The notes beneath the pieces were generated by a model that did not search any database, had not been told where the DNA came from, and saw only the letters and a program-made list of their open reading frames with translations. Of a stretch of DNA of 8,814 nt, positions 1 through 7,991 are shown in pieces. Each line of letters opens with the position of its first letter. The first letter of the stretch is position 1. Origin of the DNA: CAKSHP01 sp045590935 (GTDB lineage: Bacteria > Bacillota > Clostridia > UBA1381 > UMGS1253); contig JAZNSA010000162.1 of assembly GCA_045590935.1 (NCBI GenBank), positions 1 through 8,814 of the forward strand. The letters are read 5' to 3'. A program made the position numbers and the translations under genes.

Positions 1-916
1 TTGGCCTTCCGACTTCAAGCGAATTAACCATTGACGAGAGCACCTTTGAAACCTCGCATCTGCCCATAGCCTTTCTTCTCATCTCTAAAAGTCCCAAAAT
101 TTCTTCTTCACTTTTATTATACAAAAACGAAACCGAAAGGGTAGCCTTCTTTCCCTTGTTAACGATTATTTGAGCATCTCTCGACAATTGCATAACAACA
201 ATTCCCGAAAGTCCATACCCGCAAAACTGAACTTCGCCAACCTCGCTTCTGATAACCTCACCATCGCAAATAAGCGAAACCTCAGCATACGCCCTTGCAC
301 CATCCAAAATTTCAAGCCTTTCCTTCTGCTTGCAAACAAGTGCACAAAGTGCAGGATACGGTGGGACAATCGTATGCCCCATTCGCTCTAAAATTCCAAA
401 CGAACTGTCGCTTCCGCTTGTTGCATTACTTCCTCCCGCAACAACAACTCTCCTTGCAAGAATTTCCTTATCTTTTTTGCTCCTGATTAAAAACTCATCC
501 CCGCTTTTTTCAATATCTGCAATTTCATAGTTGCAAAGGATTTTAACACCTCTTTCGTATGCCGCCGTCAGTAAAACATCCCTCACCGACGACGCTTGCA
601 TAGAATTCGGATAAATAAGAGGATATAATCTATCACTGCACAAAAGTCCTATTTTCTCAAAAAACTCAACAATTTTTGCAGGCGGAAAGGAATTAATAAA
701 TTCGATTGCCTTTTTCTCTCCCGAAGAATAAAAATTGTCCGCTTTTATCTCCATATTTGTCAAATTACATCTTCCGTTTCCCGTTGCCAAAAGCTTTTTT
801 AAGCATCTATCCGTTTTCTCAAAAACAGTAACATTAGCCTCTTTGTTATGCATTTTTGCACTTATAGCACACATAATTCCCGAAGCTCCCCCGCCAATTA
901 TCGCAATATCAATCAT
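1..916 (-). CDS. HI0933/YhiN-family FAD-dependent oxidoreductase, 3' end outside window
   Basis: The gene begins at ATG 914-916 and stays open for 305 codons to the window edge. The family usually has about 400-420 residues, so roughly the last quarter is missing. Family signatures appear in order: an N-terminal FAD dinucleotide loop GGGASG (residues 8-13), GNGRCNLTN (46-54), the DRLYP...QASSV block (95-111), VVVAGGSNATSGS (157-169), and GEVQFCGYGLSG (227-238). Members are annotated as NAD(P)/FAD-dependent or 'aminoacetone oxidase family' flavoproteins, and the physiological substrate is mostly unknown, so I give no symbol. No signal peptide or membrane segment is visible, which suggests a cytosolic enzyme. 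The start codon lies inside the end of the GH13 gene with an 8-base overlap, and a GGGGAG ribosome binding site sits 9 bases upstream, so translational coupling is likely. The family call is firm; the substrate is not known. Confidence 0.92.
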   Translation of the reverse strand, partial: MIDIAIIGGGASGIMCAISAKMHNKEANVTVFEKTDRCLKKLLATGNGRCNLTNMEIKADNFYSSGEKKAIEFINSFPPAKIVEFFEKIGLLCSDRLYPLIYPNSMQASSVRDVLLTAAYERGVKILCNYEIADIEKSGDEFLIRSKKDKEILARRVVVAGGSNATSGSDSSFGILERMGHTIVPPYPALCALVCKQKERLEILDGARAYAEVSLICDGEVIRSEVGEVQFCGYGLSGIVVMQLSRDAQIIVNKGKKATLSVSFLYNKSEEEILGLLEMRRKAMGRCEVSKVLSSMVNSLEVGRP

Positions 917-2825
917 TTTTTACTACTCCCCTATATATTTTCCAGCTCATTTTGTCAATATGAATATTAAACCTTCCGTAATCGCAAAAATGTCGCTCAT
1001 CTTCAAAAACATTTTCAATTTCACAAATCATAAATCGCCCAAGCTCCAACGATACATACCTGTCATACTCCGCAGAAAAATTAACAACAATAATATAAAC
1101 CTCATCTTCAAAGCTTCTTATAAACCCACTTGTCTGTTCTTCTCCATAAACAAAACAAATATCTCCCCTATAGAAAGCAGGACTCATTTTTCTTATCTCT
1201 ATTGCCTTTTTATACGCCTCAAAAATCTCTTTGTTTTCATTTCCCCAAGGAAAGCACTGTCTGCAAAACGGGTCGTTATATCCATAAACCCCCGCTTCAT
1301 CCCCATAAAATATGCAAGGAACACCAGGTATTGTAAACTGCAATATCAACGCTAACGAAAGTCTCTGACAAGCAATCTCAAATTCTACCCCTTCAAGCTT
1401 TTTTGTTGCCATTTCCTCCCTCGAAAGCGTTTTCGCCTCAGGCAAATTTGAAATTCTTGTCAAAATTCTCTCCGTATCATGGCTACTCAAAAAATTCATT
1501 CCCGCAAAAAAGGCAGGCTCAGGATAATTTTCCTTTAAACTCATTACCTTTAAATTAAACAACCTTGAATCAATCTCGCCTTTAACGAACGAAATTATCA
1601 TATCACGGAGCGGATAGTTCATAACGCTGTCAAGCTCAAAGCCTCCAAGATACCCTCTAAGCTTTCCATACGCCAGCTTGTTTGATGCATCCTCCCAAAC
1701 CTCGCCAATAACTGCGGCATCTGCCTTTATACTTTTAAGCTCTCTTCTGAGTATCTTAATAAACTCATCAGGAAGCTCATCTGCAACATCAAGCCTCCAT
1801 CCGCTTGCCCCAAGTCTCACCCATTTTTTAATAATTGAATTTTCATCCGTTAAAATATATTTAAGAAATGATTCCTCCATTTCATTAACGTTCGGCAGTG
1901 TCTCAAAGCCCCACCAACAATCATACTTTTCGGGAAACTCATAAAAATTATACCACCCGTAAAATTCAGATTTTTCGCCTTGGCAAGCCCCTAAGCTATC
2001 ATATTTTCCACTCTTGTTAAAATATATACTTTCCGAGCCCGTATGACTAAACACTCCGTCGAGAATAATCTTAATCCCCATACTTTCCGCCTTTTTGCAA
2101 AGCCTTTCAAAATCCTTTTCATCGCCAAACAAAGGGTCAATTTTTTCATAATTTGCCGTATTATATTTATGATTTGACTTTGCCTCAAAAATCGGATTAA
2201 GATAAATTATATCAATACCAAGTTCTTTTAAATATTCAAGCTTTTCAAAAATTCCGCGAAGCGAGCCTCCGAAACAATCATTTGCAAGATATTTTCCTCC
2301 AAATTGTTCTGCCGAATAAAACGGCACTTCTCCCCACTCTCTTGCAATAATTTCATCCGACCCATCAAGCCCGCAAAAGCTTTCACTCCTATAAAATCTG
2401 TCGGGAAAAATTTGATACATAATCCCTTCTCTTAACCATTTTGGTGTTTCGTATTTACTATCAAAAACTGTAATTTGGTATTCTTTCGGATTATCCTCAT
2501 AGCACCGTCCCACGCCGCCTAATTTTTCATCGTTATTCCCATAAAAAATTATCTTTTTATCAAGCCTTATTTCAAAGCAATAAAACCAAACGCATGGCTT
2601 TTTTGGCATATCAACAAAAGCCTCAAACACATTCATATCTGCCATCGTGGAAAAATAATGCATTGAAATATTATATTCATCTTCTCCGACCTTACACCTC
2701 AATAAAACTTCGTCAGGCCAAAAAGCTTTTTCAATTAAAATCCTAATGCACACTCTTTTTTTACACTCAACTGCCCCAAACGGCTCTTTAAAAAATAAGC
2801 TGTGCGAATCGTATTCAATATTCAA
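909..2825 (-). CDS. Intracellular GH13 alpha-glucan hydrolase (neopullulanase/pullulanase-like)
   Basis: A 638-residue glycoside hydrolase family 13 enzyme. It has an N-terminal beta-rich domain of about 120 residues, probably a starch-binding or N-domain like those of neopullulanases. The (beta/alpha)8 barrel opens at EGIMYQIFPDRFY (133-145). The conserved GH13 regions are visible: DGVFSHTG (256-263), GWRLDVADE with nucleophile Asp346, VIGEVWE with acid/base Glu375, and SSHD with transition-state stabiliser Asp450. The NPIF..KSNHKYNT..Y..IDP block (210-231) resembles cyclomaltodextrinase/neopullulanase or clostridial pullulanase-type subfamilies. No signal peptide is seen, so it should act in the cytoplasm on maltodextrin or phosphorylase limit dextrin. 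The start is TTG 2823-2825, because a strong GGAGGTG lies just upstream and the next Met is residue 55, inside the N-domain. It follows glgP by 26 bases. Exact specificity (alpha-1,4, alpha-1,6 or both) cannot be read from the sequence. Confidence 0.93.
   Translation of the reverse strand: MNIEYDSHSLFFKEPFGAVECKKRVCIRILIEKAFWPDEVLLRCKVGEDEYNISMHYFSTMADMNVFEAFVDMPKKPCVWFYCFEIRLDKKIIFYGNNDEKLGGVGRCYEDNPKEYQITVFDSKYETPKWLREGIMYQIFPDRFYRSESFCGLDGSDEIIAREWGEVPFYSAEQFGGKYLANDCFGGSLRGIFEKLEYLKELGIDIIYLNPIFEAKSNHKYNTANYEKIDPLFGDEKDFERLCKKAESMGIKIILDGVFSHTGSESIYFNKSGKYDSLGACQGEKSEFYGWYNFYEFPEKYDCWWGFETLPNVNEMEESFLKYILTDENSIIKKWVRLGASGWRLDVADELPDEFIKILRRELKSIKADAAVIGEVWEDASNKLAYGKLRGYLGGFELDSVMNYPLRDMIISFVKGEIDSRLFNLKVMSLKENYPEPAFFAGMNFLSSHDTERILTRISNLPEAKTLSREEMATKKLEGVEFEIACQRLSLALILQFTIPGVPCIFYGDEAGVYGYNDPFCRQCFPWGNENKEIFEAYKKAIEIRKMSPAFYRGDICFVYGEEQTSGFIRSFEDEVYIIVVNFSAEYDRYVSLELGRFMICEIENVFEDERHFCDYGRFNIHIDKMSWKIYRGVVKND
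926..931 (-). promoter_or_regulatory. Ribosome binding site (GGGGAG) of the flavoprotein gene
   Basis: GGGGAG lies 9 bases before the ATG at 914-916 and is embedded in the last codons of the upstream GH13 gene. It supports the overlapping start chosen for the flavoprotein and coupling of its translation to that of the GH13 gene. Confidence 0.7.
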
Positions 2826-2832
2826 AACGAAA

Positions 2833-2839
2833 CACCTCC
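2833..2839 (-). promoter_or_regulatory. Ribosome binding site (GGAGGTG) selecting a TTG start
   Basis: GGAGGTG sits in the 26-base gap after glgP, 7 bases before TTG 2823-2825. No ATG or GTG in frame is near, so this site fixes the TTG start of the GH13 gene. Confidence 0.75.
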
Positions 2840-2851
2840 GCCAAGCGCAAA

Positions 2852-5302
2852 TTACTTAATTTTTTCCAAATGCCAAATTTTTTCGTTATACTCCTCTATC
2901 GTTCTGTCCGACGAGAAAAATCCGCTCATAGCTACATTTTTAACAGCCTTTCCGAGCCACAATTTTCTGTTTTTAAAATCTAGTGCCAAGCTTTCGTGCG
3001 CCTTAGCATAAGAATCAAAATCTCTTATTACCATATACGGGTCTGCCAATCCGTAATCTCCAAAAATCAACGAATGGTAAATATCTTTAAAAATATGCGG
3101 TCTTTCTTTTTCAAGCGTAGAATCAATAAGCTGGTCTAAAACCTTTTTAAGCGGCATATTATTTTCATATATCATTTGAGCCTCTGCAGTTTGATTTCTG
3201 TATTTTTCCAAAACCTCTTCTGCCGATAGTCCGAAGATATACATATTCTCTTTGCCAACCTGCTCACTCATTTCAACATTCGCCCCGTCAAACGTTCCAA
3301 TAGTAACAGCGCCGTTTAGCATAAATTTCATATTACCCGTTCCCGAAGCCTCTTTTCCCGCAGTAGAAATTTGCTCTGACACATCTGCTGCCGCAACAAT
3401 TTTTTCCGCAACACTAACGCAGTAATTTTCAATAAATACAACCGTAATTTTCTCATTAGTTCTCTCGTCGTTATTAACAAGCTCTGCAACCGAATTAATA
3501 AGCTTGATAATTAGCTTAGCCCTTTCATACCCCGGCGCAGCCTTAGCCCCGAAAATAAACGTTCTCGGTACAAAATCAATATTAGGATTTTCAACAAGCT
3601 TGTTATACAAATACAAAATGTGCAACGCATTTAAAAGCTGTCTTTTATATTCGTGAAGTCTCTTAACCTGAACGTCAAAAATTGAATTTATGTCAATATC
3701 AATTCCGTTATTCTCCTTTATATAGCTGACGAGCCTTGCCTTATTTTCCATTTTGATTTTTTCAAATTTGTCCAAAAACTTCTCATCTTTGGCGTATTTT
3801 GCAAGTCCTTGAAGCTTAGATGAATCCTTCATCCATTCATCTCCTATAGTCTCACAAATAAGCCTTGTAAGCTCTGGATTGGCATGCATAATCCATCTTC
3901 TGAAGGTTACGCCGTTTGTAATCGCAAAAAACCTATCGGGATTTATCCTGCAATAATCCGCAAAAATATCGTTTTTCAAAATATCCGTATGAAGCTTTGA
4001 AACGCCATTTACCGCATGGCACGTCGCAAGGCACAAATTTGCCATATTAACCCTTCCGTTATTTATAATTGCCATATAATCAAGCTTAGGCTTATCATTT
4101 GGATAAATCTGTCCCAAACTGCTCATAAGCCTGTTGTTAATTTCCGTAACAATCATAAAAATACGAGGCAAAATCGGCTCAAAAATATCAACAGGCCACT
4201 TTTCAAGAGCCTCGCTCATAACAGTATGATTAGTATAAGCACACACTCTGCAAGTTATATCCCACGCCTCATCCCAACCAAGATGCTCGTCGTCCATCAG
4301 TATACGCATAAGCTCAGGTATAGCAAGTGCGGGATGCGTGTCATTTATATGAATTGCAATTTTTTCTGCAAATATGCTCCAATCATCGCCATAAAAATGC
4401 TTAAAATCCTTAATAATCCATTGAACAGTTGCGCTGACAAGGAAATACTGCTGACGAAGCCTTAGCATTTTTCCTTCCGTGTGGTTATCTTCAGGATATA
4501 AAACCTTTGAAATAACCTCTGCCATATCCTTTTCCTCTGTAGCCCTTTTATAATCACCCTCGTTAAAAAACTTCATATTCAAATCCGACGGCGCTTTTGC
4601 GCTCCATAAACGAAGCTTATTAATCATTTTTGAATCGTATCCGCAAACAGGCACATCATACGGAACAGCTAAAACAGTATGTGAATTTTCATATCTAAAT
4701 GAAAAAATCCCATTATCCCAGTCCGTATAAACCTTTCCGCCAAAGCGTACCTCAACCTTTTCTTCAGGCCTTTCAACCTCCCATACAAAGCCGTTATCAA
4801 GCCACGAATCTGGCTGTTCAAACTGATACCCATTAACAATTTTTTGTTTAAACAATCCAAATTCATATCGTATCGTTGAGCCATACGCAGGCAAATCAAG
4901 CGTCGTCAGCGAATCTAAAAAGCACGCCGCCAAGCGACCAAGTCCACCATTTCCAAGTCCCGCATCTGCCTCCAAACTTTCAACTGTATTAATGTCTACC
5001 CCGAGCTGTTCAAAAACCTTTATAAAATCCTCCGTCATAAACAGATTTAACATATTTGCTCCAAGCAATCTTCCCATAAGAAACTCACTCGACAAATAGT
5101 ACAGCTTTTTTAGACCATTTTTCTTTACTTCCGCATGAGAATATTGCCATTTTCGCATAATTTCGTCGCGGACAACCAATGCACACGCCTTATATATCAT
5201 ATTTTTTGTCGCATCCTCTATGTCCTTACCATAATTACGCATAATTTTATTTTTAACATCTTCAAATATAGCCTGTTGTCTTTTACTTAACATATTTACC
5301 AT
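2852..5302 (-). CDS. glgP: Glycogen/maltodextrin phosphorylase
   Basis: An 816-residue GT35 phosphorylase, full length for the family (E. coli GlgP is 815). It releases glucose-1-phosphate from non-reducing ends of alpha-1,4-glucan using pyridoxal phosphate. Visible signatures are SSEFLMGR (71-78), the glycine-rich loop DAGLGNGGLGR (113-123), VKRLHEYKRQLLN with the phosphate-site Lys/Arg residues, and EASGTGNMKFMLNGA, in which Lys659 is the expected Schiff-base lysine for PLP. The C-terminal EKIWHLEKI tail looks complete. It has no targeting signal and should be cytosolic. Two ATGs compete for the start: 5300-5302 (used here), where the AAAGGG is very close, and 5291-5293 (Met4), where AAAGGG is 10 bases away; the real start may be the second. 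It is preceded by a 106-base gap after glgA and could be partly independently controlled. Allosteric behaviour cannot be predicted, and glycogen versus maltodextrin preference is inferred from its neighbours. Confidence 0.97.
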   Translation of the reverse strand: MVNMLSKRQQAIFEDVKNKIMRNYGKDIEDATKNMIYKACALVVRDEIMRKWQYSHAEVKKNGLKKLYYLSSEFLMGRLLGANMLNLFMTEDFIKVFEQLGVDINTVESLEADAGLGNGGLGRLAACFLDSLTTLDLPAYGSTIRYEFGLFKQKIVNGYQFEQPDSWLDNGFVWEVERPEEKVEVRFGGKVYTDWDNGIFSFRYENSHTVLAVPYDVPVCGYDSKMINKLRLWSAKAPSDLNMKFFNEGDYKRATEEKDMAEVISKVLYPEDNHTEGKMLRLRQQYFLVSATVQWIIKDFKHFYGDDWSIFAEKIAIHINDTHPALAIPELMRILMDDEHLGWDEAWDITCRVCAYTNHTVMSEALEKWPVDIFEPILPRIFMIVTEINNRLMSSLGQIYPNDKPKLDYMAIINNGRVNMANLCLATCHAVNGVSKLHTDILKNDIFADYCRINPDRFFAITNGVTFRRWIMHANPELTRLICETIGDEWMKDSSKLQGLAKYAKDEKFLDKFEKIKMENKARLVSYIKENNGIDIDINSIFDVQVKRLHEYKRQLLNALHILYLYNKLVENPNIDFVPRTFIFGAKAAPGYERAKLIIKLINSVAELVNNDERTNEKITVVFIENYCVSVAEKIVAAADVSEQISTAGKEASGTGNMKFMLNGAVTIGTFDGANVEMSEQVGKENMYIFGLSAEEVLEKYRNQTAEAQMIYENNMPLKKVLDQLIDSTLEKERPHIFKDIYHSLIFGDYGLADPYMVIRDFDSYAKAHESLALDFKNRKLWLGKAVKNVAMSGFFSSDRTIEEYNEKIWHLEKIK

Positions 5303-5355
5303 ACCCTTTCCGACTCATATATTTCTTAAGCAGAACAGGAATTGAAGTCTTCCCG

Positions 5356-5382
5356 TTATGTATTATAAAGCAATGCTAACAT
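5356..5382 (-). other. Possible 8-codon leader mini-ORF upstream of glgP
   Basis: ATG 5380-5382 opens an 8-codon reading frame (MLALLYNT) ending at TAA 5356-5358. It is preceded by GGGGAGG (5387-5393) with 4 bases between. The spacing is a little short and the peptide matches nothing I know, so translation is only a possibility. It overlaps both predicted hairpins. Confidence 0.2.
5362..5367 (-). promoter_or_regulatory. Consensus -10-like hexamer TATAAT before glgP
   Basis: A perfect TATAAT lies about 60 bases upstream of the glgP start, in the correct orientation. No TTGACA-like -35 box is found at 16-18 bases and there is no extended -10 TGn. In AT-rich DNA such a hexamer can occur by chance, so an internal glgP promoter is only tentative. 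Confidence 0.25.
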
Positions 5383-5405
5383 CGCACCTCCCCAAGTGCA
5401 ATGCT
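5378..5405 (-). promoter_or_regulatory. Hairpin just after glgA with an SD-like loop
   Basis: In mRNA sense AGCAUUGCAC and GUGCGAUGUU can form a 10-bp stem with two G-U pairs, closing the 8-base loop UUGGGGAG. It begins 3 bases after the glgA stop codon. There is no U-run after it, so it is more likely an RNA-stability or processing element, or part of a switch, than a simple terminator. An alternative hairpin (5370-5385, GCGAUG-UUAG-CAUUGC) uses the same right arm. Confidence 0.4.
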
Positions 5406-5408
5406 TAT

Positions 5409-6848
5409 TTAAAGTATGCTCTTATATAGCTCAATATATTTTTTAGCCGAAACCTCCCAAGAATTATCGCTTTTCATTGCTCGTCTTACAATTCCGTTCC
5501 AATTCTTTTTCCTTTCTTTAAAAATATCATAGGCGTATTTTAAAACGCAAAACAAATCTTCTGCTCTGTAAGGCAAAAATGAAAATCCGTTTCCACTATC
5601 ATCATATTCGTTATATGCAAAAACTGTGTCTTTTAATCCTCCAGTTTCTCTGACAATAGGAACCGTTCCATACTTCAGGCTTATAATCTGGCTAAGTCCG
5701 CATGGCTCAAATTTTGACGGCATTAAAAAGGCATCACTTGAAGCATATATCTTATGCGCAAGCTCATTTGAAAACCTGATATTTGAGCTTACCTTAGAAG
5801 GATACCTTTCCCCATACCATTTAAACATACTCTCATAACAATGCTCTCCCGTTCCCAAAACAACAAGCTGAATATCCAAATCAATAATACCTTGCATAAT
5901 TTCCGCAATTATATCAAAGCCCTTTTGCTCTGTAAGTCTGCTTACAATTCCAAGCATAAAAACATCGCTTCTCTCCTCAAGACCAAGCTCTTTTTGAAGC
6001 ATATTCTTATTTTCAGCTTTTCCCGAAACAAAATTTCTCAAATTATAATTTTTATAAATCATCTCATCACTTTGCGGACTATATTGCTCATACGATATTC
6101 CGTTTACTATTCCGTAAAGGCTTGCCTCTCTTGCCTGCAAAAGCCCCTCTAAGCCTTCTCCGTATTCACTTGTTTGAATTTCTTTTGCGTACGTCTCGCT
6201 AACAGTTGTAATAACGTCGCTATAAACAATCCCGCCCTTCAAAATATTCAAATCGCCCATATATTCCAGCTTATCCGCTGAAAAATATTCATCTGCAATT
6301 CCAAAAACATCACGGACCGCCCTCTTGTCCCAAACGCCTTGATATTTCAAATTGTGAATAGTCATAATAGTTTTAATTCCTGCATAAAACGGATTGTTTT
6401 GAAACTGTGCATTCAAAAATATCGGAATTGCGCCGCTTTGCCAATCATTGCAATGAATTATGTCAGGTTTGAAATCAATATCCTCTAAAACAGAAAGTGC
6501 GGCTTTTGAAAAGAATGCAAACTTTTCAACATCCTCGTGTATATACCCATAAAGATTTTGTCCCGAAAAATAAAATTCATTATCAATAAAATAAAATGTT
6601 ACACCCTCATGCACAAGCTTAAACACTCCGCAATACTGATTTCTCCACCCTAGCTCAACCGTAATATTTTCAATAAATTCCATCCGCTCAACATACTTTT
6701 GCTCAATAGCTCCGTATTTTGGCATTATAACTCTTATATCAACTTCATCTTTATCAAGCATCTGCGGAAGAGTTCCCGCAACATCCGCAAGCCCACCCGA
6801 CTTTGCAAACGGTACCGCTTCCGAAGTAGCAAATAAAACTTTTATCAT
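5409..6848 (-). CDS. glgA: Glycogen synthase (ADP-glucose-dependent)
   Basis: A 479-residue GT5 glycogen synthase, matching the usual length (E. coli 477). It transfers glucose from ADP-glucose to the non-reducing end of a growing alpha-1,4-glucan in the cytosol. The N-terminal Rossmann domain carries the ADP-glucose-binding KSGGLADVAGTLP motif (Lys16-Gly-Gly-Leu20). The C-terminal domain carries SRLTEQKGFD, the GT-B donor-site lysine segment, and PSKFEPCGLSQIISLKYGT...RETGGL, which holds the catalytic-cleft Glu of the family. The gene appears intact. The start is ATG 6846-6848, where the protein begins directly with the conserved IKVLFATSEAVPFAK strand; an AAAGG lies 11 bases upstream. It follows glgD by 20 bases and so is cotranscribed with its substrate supplier. 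Confidence 0.97.
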   Translation of the reverse strand: MIKVLFATSEAVPFAKSGGLADVAGTLPQMLDKDEVDIRVIMPKYGAIEQKYVERMEFIENITVELGWRNQYCGVFKLVHEGVTFYFIDNEFYFSGQNLYGYIHEDVEKFAFFSKAALSVLEDIDFKPDIIHCNDWQSGAIPIFLNAQFQNNPFYAGIKTIMTIHNLKYQGVWDKRAVRDVFGIADEYFSADKLEYMGDLNILKGGIVYSDVITTVSETYAKEIQTSEYGEGLEGLLQAREASLYGIVNGISYEQYSPQSDEMIYKNYNLRNFVSGKAENKNMLQKELGLEERSDVFMLGIVSRLTEQKGFDIIAEIMQGIIDLDIQLVVLGTGEHCYESMFKWYGERYPSKVSSNIRFSNELAHKIYASSDAFLMPSKFEPCGLSQIISLKYGTVPIVRETGGLKDTVFAYNEYDDSGNGFSFLPYRAEDLFCVLKYAYDIFKERKKNWNGIVRRAMKSDNSWEVSAKKYIELYKSIL

Positions 6849-6868
6849 ATTTTTTCAAACCTTTCAAA

Positions 6869-7990
6869 TTAAATAATTTGTCCTTTGCTTATGACAAACG
6901 GGTAATTTGGTTGTCCTGAAAGCGTTTTTCCGTCTTTTATTATAACCTCTTTATCCAAAACCGCATTTTCAATGTAGCAATTAGACTGTATAATACTATT
7001 TTGCATAATTATTGAGTTTTTAACAACAGCACCCTTTTCGATTTGAACCCCACGAAATACGATACAATTCTCAAGCATACCTTCAATTTTGCACCCATCC
7101 GCAATCAGGCACTCACTAACGTGCGCTCCCTCTCCGTAGTGAGTCGGAACCTGGTCTTTAACCTTTGTATATATCTTATTTTTCGATAAAAACATTTCTT
7201 TTCTTATCTCAGTATTCAAAAGATGCATATTTGTATTATAATAGCTTTCAATCGTATCAACTCTTCCAACATATCCCTTAAATTCATACGCAAAAATCTT
7301 AAGCTCATTAATCCTCTTCAACAAAACATCATAAACGAAATCGTTTGCACCACGCGCCGCTGCAGTCTCAATAATATTTAATAACAACGACCTTTTAACA
7401 ATGTATGTATCAAGCGAAACATTGTTACTTTCAGGATTTGTATGATTTTTTAAAATATCTGTAACCTTTCCGTCGCCATTTTTCTTTATGGTAGTATGCT
7501 TAGCGTAAAACGCAGAGCTTTCGTTTTCTTCAACATTATACATCAAAGAAACATCCGCTTCCGATTTAATATGAAAATCAAGCATATCATTAAATGTCGT
7601 ATTATACATAAGCGCACCGCTTGTAAGCAAAACATACTCATAATCGCTTTTTCTTATAAAATTGGAAATACTGTGCAAAACCCCAATGTCGCCTTCGCCC
7701 TGTGATGCACTGCTTGTTGCCATAAAAGGTGGCAAAATGAATAAGCCTCTGTTTTTTCTGTTTAAATCCCACGCTTTACCGCTACCAACATGGTCCATAA
7801 GCGAGCGATAGTTATACTGCGTTGCAATTCCAACCTGGTCAATATCCGAATTTACCATATTCGACAAAACAAAGTCAATCATTCGATACCTTCCGCCAAC
7901 AGGCAAAGCATCAATAGCACGTTTCTCCGTAAGCGAGCCTAAATTTTTATTTTTCTCATCGCTTAAAATAATTCCCATCAAGCTATTCAA
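6869..7990 (-). CDS. glgD: GlgD, non-catalytic ADP-glucose pyrophosphorylase-like subunit
   Basis: A 373-residue paralogue of GlgC, at the expected size for GlgD, with a nucleotidyltransferase-like domain (1-about 260) followed by a left-handed beta-helix of hexapeptide repeats (about 290-352). Known Firmicute GlgD proteins partner GlgC and modulate its activity. Sequence supports a regulatory role. The GlgC GDHIY catalytic segment is replaced by TSGALMYN (123-130, no Asp), the glucose-1-phosphate-binding EKP is KNH (181-183), and the N-terminal glycine-rich GGxGTRL loop is absent, leaving DEKNKNLGSLTEKRA. The start is TTG 7988-7990, 8 bases after a perfect AGGAGG; this gives an N-terminus MNSLMGIILSD of family type. 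An upstream in-frame ATG (8107) would add 39 residues that are only out-of-frame glgC sequence. One base separates it from the glgC stop, implying coupled synthesis of the two subunits. Confidence 0.94.
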   Translation of the reverse strand: MNSLMGIILSDEKNKNLGSLTEKRAIDALPVGGRYRMIDFVLSNMVNSDIDQVGIATQYNYRSLMDHVGSGKAWDLNRKNRGLFILPPFMATSSASQGEGDIGVLHSISNFIRKSDYEYVLLTSGALMYNTTFNDMLDFHIKSEADVSLMYNVEENESSAFYAKHTTIKKNGDGKVTDILKNHTNPESNNVSLDTYIVKRSLLLNIIETAAARGANDFVYDVLLKRINELKIFAYEFKGYVGRVDTIESYYNTNMHLLNTEIRKEMFLSKNKIYTKVKDQVPTHYGEGAHVSECLIADGCKIEGMLENCIVFRGVQIEKGAVVKNSIIMQNSIIQSNCYIENAVLDKEVIIKDGKTLSGQPNYPFVISKGQII

Positions 7991-7991
7991 A

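Larger units (their letters stand above)
5303..5408 (-). other. glgA-glgP intercistronic region
   Basis: This is the only sizeable non-coding stretch in the window (106 bases). In mRNA sense it holds, in order, a 10-bp hairpin with a GGGGAG-bearing loop, an overlapping alternative 6-bp hairpin, an 8-codon mini-ORF, a TATAAT hexamer and the glgP ribosome binding site. No strong terminator with a long U-run is present, so read-through from glgA into glgP is expected. Confidence 0.6.

Noticed and set aside
735..1355. 206-codon open frame on the plus strand
   Set aside because: It lies antisense to the GH13 and flavoprotein genes, which have clear family motifs. Its translation has no recognisable domain, and it looks like a by-product of AT-rich codon use on the other strand.
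4016..4465. 149-codon open frame on the plus strand
   Set aside because: It is wholly antisense to conserved glgP coding sequence, with no known motif and no ribosome binding site that I could support.
5378..5405. Intrinsic terminator after glgA
   Set aside because: The stem is AU/GU-containing and lacks a following U-run, so it does not meet the usual criteria. I list it only as a hairpin.
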